From Altererythrobacter sp. (GTDB lineage: Bacteria > Pseudomonadota > Alphaproteobacteria > Sphingomonadales > Sphingomonadaceae), in the NCBI GenBank assembly GCA_017308255.1, contig JAFKFN010000011.1, positions 49,986 to 113,985 of the forward strand: a DNA stretch of 64,000 bases. The letters run 5' to 3'. Positions 18,701 to 25,596 of this stretch are shown here, in pieces. How positions within the stretch are numbered: position 1 is the stretch's first letter; every line of letters starts with the position of its first letter. Below the pieces are notes generated by a model, which made no database searches, was not told the origin of the DNA, and saw only the letters and a program-made list of their open reading frames with translations. Position numbers and translations under genes: made by a program.

Positions 18701-19858
18701 CTTGTCGGCATTGGGCTTGCGCGCCAGCTCAGCATAGCGAAGGCCGCGGCTCACAGCCATTCCCACCCGCTCTTCTATCGGGCTGGTGATGACGGATGTG
18801 AGGCCGGAGAACGGATCGCGGATCTTCTCCTTGGTGCCGACCACCGTGGGCGCGACGGTGCCGGCCAGCTCCGGCGAGGCGAGATTGAACGTGCCTTCGA
18901 AGGCTGAAAGGCCGCTGGTGGACGTGCGCCATTCCTCCTCGCTGCGGCCATAGAGGCTGACGAGGTTGATGACCGGGATGCCCACGCCTTCCAGCACATT
19001 CGCGGATTGGGCATCGTTGAACTGGAAGAACAGCCCCAGGCCCACGTCGGCGCGCACAGCGTCGCCTTCGCCCAGCAGATGCTGGAACGCGATGGCGCCG
19101 GGATAGCCGAAGACCGGGACCGCCTCCGCCCCCTTGCGCTCGATCTCCGCGACCAGCGCGTCGATCAGCGCCATGTCGCCGGAATAGTAATTCGCCTTGA
19201 AGAAGCCCACGGCCACGCGCGGCGCGCCGGGGTGGAGCTTGCCGTGGGCCCCGCGCCAGGCCTGGAACGAATCCCAGTCGGCGAAGACCTGCCCGCCCTT
19301 CCCGTCAGGATAGTAGTACCCGAAATCGAGAGATGGCTGCGGGTCCGGCAGGTCGAAGCCGGTGATCCCGGCCTTGCCCAGCGCCAGTTCCAGCAGCGCC
19401 AGCTGGTTCTGCGGGCCGCTGTGCTGCCAATAGGCCCGCGCCCGCGCATCCCATTCCACCCCCAGCTCGCGGTAATGGTCTTCGTTCTGCAAGCCTTCGC
19501 CCACGCCCAGAACCACGCCCTTGCGCTTCACCGCGCCGATCAGATCGACCGAATGCTCGCTGTCGAAACGGTCGAGCATCTGCTGGTTCATCACGTCGAA
19601 CACCAGCACGTTGCTGCGCAGCAGTTCATCGGCCGGCACGTCGTCGAATGTCGATTCGGTAAGGATCTGCAATTCGATCCGGCCCTTGAGATCGGGCCGC
19701 TGCTCTATCAGCTTGCGATAGGCCGCCAGGGTGCCGGGAATGTTGTTGTCGGAATAGAGGAAGCCGATGCGCACGGGCTCCTGGCCCTGCGCCCAGGCGG
19801 CCGCGGGAACCAGCAGCAGCGCGAGAAGCGCGGCCTTAAGGAGCTTCAGCAGCGGCAT
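15698..19858 (-). CDS. cobN: Exported, membrane-anchored CobN-like chelatase (HmuS-type)
   Basis: 1386 residues. ATG 19858 is chosen because it has an AGGTG ribosome site and starts a clear signal peptide (MPLLKLLKAALLALLL, cleaved near AWAQ). The body is a full CobN/Mg-chelatase H subunit with HVGTHGTLEWLDGRDAGLGP near the centre and GYWGQPMPDVFKLAL then LDNDDMYMYMGGLSSAIRSL towards the end. Residues about 1280-1345 are a Gln/Pro/Ser/Ala-rich linker with a polyglutamine run, followed by one C-terminal membrane helix (LLWPAALFVLLLLVW). Ordinary cobaltochelatase CobN is cytoplasmic and works with CobS and CobT, which are absent here. An exported form tethered to the inner membrane instead resembles HmuS of Bacteroidetes. 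It is the last gene of the operon and overlaps the preceding DUF2149 gene by 23 bases. The metal and tetrapyrrole substrate are unknown. Confidence 0.88.
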   Translation of the reverse strand: MPLLKLLKAALLALLLVPAAAWAQGQEPVRIGFLYSDNNIPGTLAAYRKLIEQRPDLKGRIELQILTESTFDDVPADELLRSNVLVFDVMNQQMLDRFDSEHSVDLIGAVKRKGVVLGVGEGLQNEDHYRELGVEWDARARAYWQHSGPQNQLALLELALGKAGITGFDLPDPQPSLDFGYYYPDGKGGQVFADWDSFQAWRGAHGKLHPGAPRVAVGFFKANYYSGDMALIDALVAEIERKGAEAVPVFGYPGAIAFQHLLGEGDAVRADVGLGLFFQFNDAQSANVLEGVGIPVINLVSLYGRSEEEWRTSTSGLSAFEGTFNLASPELAGTVAPTVVGTKEKIRDPFSGLTSVITSPIEERVGMAVSRGLRYAELARKPNADKKVALVYYNYPPGKANIGASYLNVAESLANVLRRMAAEGYDLGREPPSGDEVLADITTKARNVMGAAPGELEEMIAQGGAQRVSLDQYRTWLDPLTPALRDKVLKDWGDPAETKLMAEHADGQTNLIIPAVRYGNIVLMPQPSRAWGEDLEKLYHAKDLAPQHQYIAAYKWLREGFGADAVVHVGTHGTLEWLDGRDAGLGPDDAPDALMADLPDIYIYNVDVVGEGLVARRRGMATLVDHMVPPFTEGGLTEDLAKLSELLNDHTKNESKNPELAAVYGRQAREEAVKLGVAKDLGLSPDAEWTDEQLHSVENYLLELRGQTIPYGLHTFGRVPADEAVDSTVRAIVSVDRSALPDAREVFAEDMRSRIEASGDRELDSLMKALAGRFVPAGKGGEPVRNPDSYPTGANFYGIDPAKIPKPAAWEMGSRLAQQMLDDFVARNGRYPAKVSFVIWGDETMRHEGVLESQIFYLLGTKPIWDERGTVTGVEVIPREQLGRPRVDIVIASAAEGLFGELTRLMDTAVQKVKALDEPDNQVRQHYLQIKQVLIDKGVAPEDADKMAGVRIFDEPPGTFNLNTSGIVAASGSWDSEAGFANEYINKMGHGYGNGYWGQPMPDVFKLALSGTDTVVHSSSTALYGALDNDDMYMYMGGLSSAIRSLDGKAPEMMVTDTRDPGKPAMTTLDKFIGREFRSRYVNPTWIKGMQAEGYAGAGAMREFVEYLWGWDATATEVVNDAMWQETYETYVEDKQKLGMKQYFEASSPFAYQDITARMIETIRKDHWNADAATRGKLVSEYLESVARHGVNCTDVSCGNGRLMRYVMEEAERAGVPAPIVSQARAAIEKAMGRTIDSAASELEAFARRNDARADAERAENVRLVRQLPPAPGQQQQQQQPSQPGRTAPASQAPRRSTAQTAPASQQPASSQQERAPLAGQVMTEEERKAAPPLPVPAPMPLLTVASLLWPAALFVLLLLVWRLWDRRQTGAGARSVSSRWEAAQV

Positions 19859-20219
19859 CGGCACCTGGCGTGGCGGATGGATTTTCGGCATCGGGGACAT
19901 AGATGATCTGCCCGCTGGCGAGGCGATAGGCCGATCCCAGCCGTTCGCCATTGCCTGTCCCGGTCTGGCCGGAGAGCTTGTAGGCGGTGATCGTCTCCCC
20001 CTTCTTGACGATGATCTCCTGCATCCCCTGGGCGTCGGTCTTGACCATGGTGACTTCGCCCTGCCCGCTCATCAGGTCACCCATGTTGTAGACGGAGAAC
20101 AGGGTGATCATCAGCCCGACGATGAACACGATCGACACGTCGAACAGGTTGGCGACGCCGGATAGCGGGTCTTCCTCGGGCGGCTCGGACGGCGCGGCGA
20201 GCTTGATGAACCGGCCCAT
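19836..20219 (-). CDS. DUF2149 family protein (HmuV-like position)
   Basis: 127 residues with one membrane helix (VSIVFIVGLMITLFSVYNM) and a periplasmic part carrying the DUF2149 pattern: EIIVKKGETITAYKL, then GERLGSAYRLASGQIIYVPD. The design (short N-terminus, one helix, periplasmic domain) is like ExbD/MotB partners of proton channels, and DUF2149 genes regularly sit next to ExbB-like and CobN-like genes. The start overlaps the ExbB stop as TGATG, so translation is coupled. A plausible role is the peptidoglycan- or partner-facing subunit of the channel encoded just upstream. Confidence 0.85.
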   Translation of the reverse strand: MGRFIKLAAPSEPPEEDPLSGVANLFDVSIVFIVGLMITLFSVYNMGDLMSGQGEVTMVKTDAQGMQEIIVKKGETITAYKLSGQTGTGNGERLGSAYRLASGQIIYVPDAENPSATPGADAAAEAP

Positions 20220-20839
20220 CAGCGCGTCTCCAGTTCCGTCGCGACGACTTCGGCGAGATAGCGCTGCTCGCGGATCGAGGCGCTGACCCAGTTCTGCCGC
20301 AGGGCCACCAGGCCATAGGCCAGCGTGCCGGTGGCGAGCCCGACGATCGTGCTGGTGAAGGCCACCACCATCTGCCCGGCCATGGCGTTGAGATTGCCGC
20401 TGGCCATGGCCGCGAGCGAGCTGCCCATCGGGATCAGCGTACCGATCAGGCCCAGGCTGGGCCCCACCTTGACCAGCGCGCGCGGCCCGTCCAGCTCGTG
20501 ACGCAACTTCTCCTCATGTTCGGCCACGACGTTCTCCAGCCCGCCGTGGTGGAGCGCCTGGGCGCTGTTCAGTTCCTGGATCGCGGCCAGCATATGCCGC
20601 AGGCCGGCGGGGAGCGCGGCGCGGCGCTCTTCCGAAGTATCGAGCACGCGCCCTTCCTGGAGCCAGCGCTTGATGTCGAAACCCTCGCGCTCGCTGCGCC
20701 GGCGCACGGCCTCGATCAGATAGCTGCCGGCATAATACAGCGCGAAGGCCACGCAGACCCACAGCAGCAGCATGACCGGCAGGCGCAGCACCTGGCCCAG
20801 CGCGAAAAGCCCGTTTTCGAGAACATTGCCGAAATTCAT
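20219..20839 (-). CDS. MotA/TolQ/ExbB-family proton channel protein
   Basis: 206 residues from ATG 20839; the longer open frame upstream is a shadow of the preceding gene. An N-terminal helix (LPVMLLLWVCVAFALYYAGS) is followed by a cytoplasmic loop and two C-terminal helices. These carry the family signature VKVGPSLGLIGTLIPMGSSL and the segment from GQMVVAFTSTIVGLATGTLA. Family members convert proton motive force into mechanical work on a periplasmic partner. Here the partner is probably the DUF2149 protein and, through it, the CobN-like protein or the TonB receptor. The start overlaps the previous stop by ATGA. It is distinct from the usual exbB in that no exbD or tonB gene follows. Confidence 0.9.
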   Translation of the reverse strand: MNFGNVLENGLFALGQVLRLPVMLLLWVCVAFALYYAGSYLIEAVRRRSEREGFDIKRWLQEGRVLDTSEERRAALPAGLRHMLAAIQELNSAQALHHGGLENVVAEHEEKLRHELDGPRALVKVGPSLGLIGTLIPMGSSLAAMASGNLNAMAGQMVVAFTSTIVGLATGTLAYGLVALRQNWVSASIREQRYLAEVVATELETR

Positions 20840-21417
20840 CGTCTGACCCAAAACCCTTTCACCAGGCCCACAAGGAGGGCCGCCCCCAGTATCACTATCG
20901 TCCAGATCGGCGGCAGGGGCGCGATCAAATCCGCCGCACCGTGGCCCAGCACCCGGGCCGATTGCCAGCCGAACACGAGATCGGCCAGAAGCCCGACCGG
21001 CAGCACCAGAAGCGCCACGGCGGTCAGCACCATCTCGCGCTGCCGCACGCCGCCCCGCGCGCCGCCGCCCCAAGCGAAGCCGCAGGCCAGCGCCGCAAAC
21101 GTGACGCCGGCCGAAAGCCACAGCGGCACCCCGCCGGTGACCTGCAAGGCGGCGACCAGGCCGGCGCTCGCCCCGCCCAGCACCGCGCCGACGCGTGGAA
21201 GCGGGCCGACGATCAGCCGCCAGAACACCCCAAGGGCGATCAAGGCCGCGATCCAGTTCGGCTGCGGCGAGAACCACAGCGCGGCGGCCAGCGCAGCGCC
21301 AAATGCCAGGGCGGCGGCCAGGGCGTTGCCAAGCGTCCGCCCGCTATCGCGCAGATGCGCCACCGCGGCCAGCATGGCGAGGAGCCACAGGGCGGATACG
21401 GAGAAGGAAACCGTCAT
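20836..21417 (-). CDS. Polytopic inner membrane protein of CobN operon (HmuT-like position)
   Basis: 193 residues, almost entirely hydrophobic, with six to seven predicted helices (for example VSALWLLAMLAAVAHL, GNALAAALAFGAALAAALWF, EMVLTAVALLVLPVGLLADL and TIVILGAALLVGLVKGFWV). I do not recognise a named family. Both ends overlap neighbours by ATGA, so it is made together with the PepSY protein and the ExbB-like channel. A small polytopic protein occupies the same place in hmu-type operons and could be a permease or a channel partner. Confidence 0.75.
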   Translation of the reverse strand: MTVSFSVSALWLLAMLAAVAHLRDSGRTLGNALAAALAFGAALAAALWFSPQPNWIAALIALGVFWRLIVGPLPRVGAVLGGASAGLVAALQVTGGVPLWLSAGVTFAALACGFAWGGGARGGVRQREMVLTAVALLVLPVGLLADLVFGWQSARVLGHGAADLIAPLPPIWTIVILGAALLVGLVKGFWVRR

Positions 21418-22598
21418 GATCGATCCGCCGGGGCAACCCGCCCCGCCCCGCTCCGCCGCAGCCACAGGATGAATCCGGCGACCGCGACTGCGACGGTGAG
21501 CAGGCCGAACACACTCACCAGCACTCGATAGGGCCAGCCGAAGAAGTCCGCCGTATGCAGCATGCGAGTGGTCTTGTCGACGGCATCGGCCGGGGTGGAA
21601 CCGAACGGCGGACGGAAGGCGACCGGCCGGCCGGAGACCTGATCGAACCACACCGCGGTGGAACCGTTCCGCGTGGGGCCGTCCAGGCTAGTGCGCGCGT
21701 AATACCCGATCACCCCGGCATAAGGATTGAGGCTCAGCGCTTCCGGTCCCCTGATCTCGAAGCCCCTGCGCGCCGCTTCCTGCCGCATCAGCGCCTCGCC
21801 TACATCGACGGCCCGTTCCAGCGTCATCGGATCGCCTTGCGCCGGCAGGGGATTGGTCACCGGCCGGTAAAGACCCTGGGCACCCAAGGCGCGCTGGGCC
21901 GGGGTGTGGACCTGATCGAGATTGAAGGCCACGGCCGACCAGGCGAAGACCAGCATCGCCGGCAGGATCCACAGGCCGATGGCGCGGTGCAGATCGCGGA
22001 TCAAGACGGCGCTGCCCTGCCTGCGCCGGACGGTCCATGCCCGGCCCCATTGGCGCAGGCCACCGCGCCCGCCCTTCCCCGCCCGCGGCATGCTGAGGAC
22101 CAGGCCCGCCAGGCATTCCAGGAACCAGATCAGCGCCGCCACGCCGAACAAGAGCCGCCCCCATTGCCCGGCAGCCAGGCTGTAATGGAACGAGACAAGG
22201 AACGGCATGAGATTGACCGGCCCATCGCGCAGATCGGCATAGCGCACCCGCTGGCGGATCGCGCCAGTATAGGGATCGACGAACACTTCGTCATAGCCGA
22301 GCGGCGCCTCGCCGGGGTGTGCGGAAACGAAGACCGCCCGCGCGCGGCTGGGTTCCACCACCAGAGGAATGTAGCTGACCGTGCCGCCCGTTTCCGCTTC
22401 CACGCGGCGCGCCAGTTCCGGGCCGGTCAGCGGCGTGGCCCGGGCATCGGGCGGCGCCACGTTCCAGACCTGGGGCGCGACCAGGTGGCCCAATTCGCCC
22501 TGGAACGGCAGGATCGCCCCCGTAAGGCCGGCGATGACCAACACGAAAGCAACCGTCAGGCCAGCCCAGCGATGTACGATCAACAGAAATGGGCGCAC
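21414..22598 (-). CDS. PepSY-associated membrane protein (PepSY_TM, reductase-like)
   Basis: 394 residues from a GTG start. Four membrane helices are arranged as in PepSY_TM/PiuB proteins: RPFLLIVHRWAGLTVAFVLV with the typical HRW, a helix pair after SFHYSLAAGQWGRLLFG, DLHRAIGLWILPAMLVFAWS, and a C-terminal helix around VSVFGLLTVAVAVAGFILWL. Histidines at the helix edges (VHRW, SFHYS, DLHRAIG, MLHTADF) are candidate haem ligands. Large periplasmic loops hold the PepSY-like domains. Relatives are found with siderophore and TonB systems, and some reduce ferric complexes. As the first gene of the operon ending in the CobN-like protein, it could deliver electrons for reductive metal removal; that is inference. 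Motif copy C lies 35 bases upstream. Confidence 0.85.
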   Translation of the reverse strand: MRPFLLIVHRWAGLTVAFVLVIAGLTGAILPFQGELGHLVAPQVWNVAPPDARATPLTGPELARRVEAETGGTVSYIPLVVEPSRARAVFVSAHPGEAPLGYDEVFVDPYTGAIRQRVRYADLRDGPVNLMPFLVSFHYSLAAGQWGRLLFGVAALIWFLECLAGLVLSMPRAGKGGRGGLRQWGRAWTVRRRQGSAVLIRDLHRAIGLWILPAMLVFAWSAVAFNLDQVHTPAQRALGAQGLYRPVTNPLPAQGDPMTLERAVDVGEALMRQEAARRGFEIRGPEALSLNPYAGVIGYYARTSLDGPTRNGSTAVWFDQVSGRPVAFRPPFGSTPADAVDKTTRMLHTADFFGWPYRVLVSVFGLLTVAVAVAGFILWLRRSGAGRVAPADRS

Positions 22599-22632
22599 GG
22601 CTGCGAGGTAGGCCCGGCAGCCGCAGCGACAA

Positions 22633-22658
22633 GTAATTTACGGTTATGTAACGTAACA
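22633..22658. promoter_or_regulatory. Motif C, diverged relative of the shared promoter element
   Basis: GTAATTTACGGTTATGTAAC followed by GTAACA. The core TTACGGT and the GTAAC repeats match copies A and B, with an extra base in the A/T stretch. It lies 35 bases before the GTG of the PepSY gene, close enough to overlap the promoter. Weaker than A and B, so offered tentatively. Confidence 0.4.
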
Positions 22659-22717
22659 CGCCCGGTTTGAGGCGCTCGGCCCCGTGCGTGCGACAGACAG
22701 TTCAGCGGCCGCCGGGG

Positions 22718-23194
22718 CTATTCACCCGGGGCGGCGAACGGAAGCCCGGCGCTGGTGAATGCCCTTGCGACACCGGCGAAGGAACGCGCGAACAGGGCCG
22801 CCCAATCGGCATGCACCAGTTGGCGCGCGATGGCCGCCATCGCGGCGTCATCCCGTTCGGCGACCGCCACGGCGGTTGCGATCAGCACCGCTTCGTGCTC
22901 AGTGATATCCACGCGATCGACGCCTCCGAACCGCAAGGGAATCAGCGTGTTGTTGCACAAAGTTCGCATGGCGACATGGAAATCGCCCGCGGCGCGCTCC
23001 ACGCCCATGCCGACGAAGGCCGCTCTCAGCACGCCGCAAGCGCATCGCCCGTCCACCGCCGCCACGACCCATTGGCGCATGGCCCAGATCAGGAAGCGCG
23101 CCCCATCGGGCTGGCTGTCCAGCGGCTGATCGACGAAGCGGTAGATGGCGGCCCTCTCTCGCTGCGCTGCTTCGGGCAGCTCAGACGAAGCCAT
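22718..23194 (-). CDS. Unknown 158-aa protein next to iron-box-like site
   Basis: 158 residues, no signal peptide or membrane helix. I do not recognise a family. The centre is FLIWAMRQWVVAAVDGRCAC followed by LCNNTLIPLRFGGVDRVDIT; two close cysteines (CAC) and two more could hold a metal or disulfide. The rest is alpha-helical and alanine-rich. Codon use is like neighbouring genes and the plus-strand open frame opposite is not convincing. It is divergent from the TonB-dependent receptor at 23331, with the palindrome at 23207-23223 only 13 bases before its ATG. The PepSY gene follows 119 bases downstream on the same strand, so it may be the first gene of the same iron-regulated unit. Confidence 0.65.
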   Translation of the reverse strand: MASSELPEAAQRERAAIYRFVDQPLDSQPDGARFLIWAMRQWVVAAVDGRCACGVLRAAFVGMGVERAAGDFHVAMRTLCNNTLIPLRFGGVDRVDITEHEAVLIATAVAVAERDDAAMAAIARQLVHADWAALFARSFAGVARAFTSAGLPFAAPGE

Positions 23195-23206
23195 AAAGTA
23201 TCGCTA

Positions 23207-23223
23207 ATGCGAGTCAATCGCAT
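23207..23223. promoter_or_regulatory. Fur/iron-box-like palindrome in divergent promoter
   Basis: ATGCGA-GTCAA-TCGCAT is a perfect 6-bp inverted repeat with a 5-base spacer, flanked by A/T. It resembles alphaproteobacterial iron-responsive boxes of the AATGCGANTNATTCGCA type. It is placed between the 158-aa gene (minus) and the TonB-dependent receptor (plus), so repression would hit both. Binding by Fur, Mur or another regulator cannot be told apart by eye. Confidence 0.5.
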
Positions 23224-23330
23224 ATCTACGCTAGAGCGAGGCAAGCCACGCGCCCCGCCGCCGCCCATTACATCTGGATTAACGCCATCGACCTTTCGGC
23301 CAGGCTTTCCTACCCCTGTCCACGACAGGG

Positions 23331-25445
23331 ATGGAGGGGGTCTTGATCAGGGGTGCGATGATTCTGGCGGCGGCCGTTGGCCTGCCGTCGCTGGCGATAC
23401 AGGCGCGGGCGCAGGAACAGGCGGTGGACACTCGCTCGGGAAATGCCCGGCTGGTTTTCGAGGCCGCATTCTTCGCCCAGTTTTCGCCGGCCAATGCCTT
23501 GCAGGTGATCCAGCGCGTGCCCGGCTTCACGCTGGAAAGCGGCAGCACCGAAGTGCGCGGCTTCGCCCAGGCGGCGGGCAACGTGGTCATCGATGGCCAG
23601 CGCCCGAGTTCCAAGAGCGATTCCCTCGACACCGTTCTCTCCCGCATCCCGGCCTCGCGCGTGCTGCGCGTGGAACTGGCCCCCGGGAACGCGTTCGGCG
23701 CGGACTATGCCGGCAAGCCCCAGGTCGCGAACCTGATCCTGACCGATGCGGGCGGCCTTGCCGGAACGCTGGAAGGGCGGCTTTCGCGCGAATACACCGG
23801 CCGCATCCTGCCCAAGGGCAACGCCGCGCTGACTTATCGCCGGGGCGCCTCCTCGTTCAGTGCCTCCCTCAGCTACCAGCTGTTCAACATGTCCAGCGAG
23901 GAAGGCTTCGACCGTCTCGTCGCGCTGCCATCGCGCGAGACGCTGGAGTTCCGCGAGAAGACCAGCCGCAACACCGAGCCGCTCACCGTGGCCTCGCTCG
24001 GCTGGGCGCTGGAGGAAGCGCCCGATCGCAGTGTGCATATCAACGGCAAGCTGTCGTTCGACAAATGGACGCTGCACGATGCCGCCAGGGTGTTCGCCGG
24101 CGGGATCGCCACGCATGACGAGCTTTACAGCGAAGACCACCTCTGGCGCACGCAGGAGTTGAGCGGCGATGTGACCCGTCCGCTCGCCGGCGGGGCGATC
24201 AAGCTGAACCTGCTGGGGACGCACCGCCACCGCCGCAACGACGATGCCTTCGCCTCCACCACTACGGACAACGCCGCGCTCGGCGGCTTCTACCAGGATT
24301 TCGACGATTACCGCGACGAACGCCTGGCCCGCCTGGCCTGGAGCCGCACCGGCCTGGCCGGCTGGACGGTGGAGATCGGCGCGGAAGGCGCCTTCAACCG
24401 CCTGCGCAGCGATCTCAATATCTTCGACGTGGATAGCGCCGGTCAGCGCACCCCGGTCGATCTGCCGGTGGACGATGCGACGGTGTCGGAATATCGCGCG
24501 GAAGGCTTCGCCAATGCCGGCCGTGCGCTCGCCAGCGCGCTGCGGCTCGACCTGGGCCTCAATTATGAAGTCTCGCGGCTCAGCGTCACGGGCGATGTCA
24601 GTGCCCGGCGGGTGCTCAAGTTCCTCAAGCCCAAGGCTTCGCTGGATTGGACGCCGGGCCGCTGGCACGTCCAGCTCAGCGGCAAGCGCACCGTCGCCCA
24701 GCTCCGCTTCGAGGATTTCGTCAGCGGCGCCTCTTTCGACACCGGCCAGACGGATGGCGGCAATGCCGAGCTTCAGCCCCAGCGCAAGTGGGAGTTCCTG
24801 CTGACGGCCGATCGCCGCGTGCTGGGCGACGGGCGCCTGAAAGTCGACCTGGGCTATAACGCGGTGTCCCTGGTGCAGGACCGGATACCGCTCACCATGC
24901 TGGACCCGGAGACGGGCGAGCCGGTGAACATCGGCCTCGATGCGCCGGGCAACCTCGGCAATGGGCGCGAATGGATCGCGCGGACCAATCTGGACCTGCC
25001 GCTGACCCGCCTCGGCCTCACGGGCGGCCGGCTCAGTGTCTCCGGATCCTATCTCGATACCTCGGTGCGCGATCCCTACACCCTGGCGGACCGGCATTTC
25101 TCCGGCACCTCGCTATTCGCCTATTCCGCTACGCTGCGGCAGGATCTGGCGCGCTTCGCCTGGGGAATCGAGATGCGTGGCGACACCGGGGCGACTTACT
25201 ATCGGCTGCGTGAAACGGACCATATCCAGGGCATATCGCCGCGCCTTTCTGCGTTCGTCGAATATCGCCAGAGCCGGAGCACGACGGTGATGCTGGGGAT
25301 CGATAACCTCAGCGACGCCCGGTCCCGCCGCTGGCGCACATTCTACGATCCCGATCGCACCGCGCCCGATCCGTTCCGCGAGGAATACCGCGAGCGCAAG
25401 CCGCACACTCTGCTCTATCTCTCGCTGAAGCACAGCTTCGGGTAG
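23331..25445 (+). CDS. TonB-dependent receptor-like outer membrane protein
   Basis: 704 residues. The signal peptide (core MILAAAVGLPSLAIQA) ends near ARAQ; a second ATG at 23358 with AGGGG upstream is an equally possible start. The plug is recognisable: ANALQVIQRVPGF, VRGFAQAAGNVVIDGQRPSS and SRIPASRVLRVEL. The rest is a beta-barrel with alternating strands, ending LLYLSLKHSFG. The final residue is Gly after Phe, slightly unusual for a barrel signature. The TonB box is not obvious. The Fur-like palindrome about 110 bases upstream suggests uptake of an iron source. It converges with gnd across the repeat at 25473-25556. Confidence 0.85.
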   Translation: MEGVLIRGAMILAAAVGLPSLAIQARAQEQAVDTRSGNARLVFEAAFFAQFSPANALQVIQRVPGFTLESGSTEVRGFAQAAGNVVIDGQRPSSKSDSLDTVLSRIPASRVLRVELAPGNAFGADYAGKPQVANLILTDAGGLAGTLEGRLSREYTGRILPKGNAALTYRRGASSFSASLSYQLFNMSSEEGFDRLVALPSRETLEFREKTSRNTEPLTVASLGWALEEAPDRSVHINGKLSFDKWTLHDAARVFAGGIATHDELYSEDHLWRTQELSGDVTRPLAGGAIKLNLLGTHRHRRNDDAFASTTTDNAALGGFYQDFDDYRDERLARLAWSRTGLAGWTVEIGAEGAFNRLRSDLNIFDVDSAGQRTPVDLPVDDATVSEYRAEGFANAGRALASALRLDLGLNYEVSRLSVTGDVSARRVLKFLKPKASLDWTPGRWHVQLSGKRTVAQLRFEDFVSGASFDTGQTDGGNAELQPQRKWEFLLTADRRVLGDGRLKVDLGYNAVSLVQDRIPLTMLDPETGEPVNIGLDAPGNLGNGREWIARTNLDLPLTRLGLTGGRLSVSGSYLDTSVRDPYTLADRHFSGTSLFAYSATLRQDLARFAWGIEMRGDTGATYYRLRETDHIQGISPRLSAFVEYRQSRSTTVMLGIDNLSDARSRRWRTFYDPDRTAPDPFREEYRERKPHTLLYLSLKHSFG

Positions 25446-25472
25446 AGCATGATCGTCTTTGGCTGAAACACT

Positions 25473-25556
25473 CGTCATTGCGAGGAGCGTAGCGACGAAG
25501 CAATCCAGGGCCGCGTGCATGGCGCTCTGGATTGCTTCGCTACGCTCGCAATGACG
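25473..25556. repeat. Long inverted repeat between convergent genes
   Basis: Arms 25473-25508 and 25527-25556 are near-complementary (CGTCATTGCGAG...GCAATCCAG and its complement), the left arm having two 3-base insertions. The hairpin would have an 18-base loop. It is similar in plan to 3195-3275 and sits in the gap between the TonB-dependent receptor and gnd. It probably belongs to a dispersed intergenic repeat family and may end transcription from both sides. Confidence 0.8.
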
Positions 25557-25596
25557 ATTCAGAGGAAGGCGATCATGCTCTGGACCGGCACCCGCC

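Noticed and set aside
22667-24118. 483-codon plus-strand frame across the 158-aa gene and receptor start
   Set aside because: It crosses a divergent promoter and runs out of frame with the receptor; composition is Arg/Pro/Gly-rich noise.
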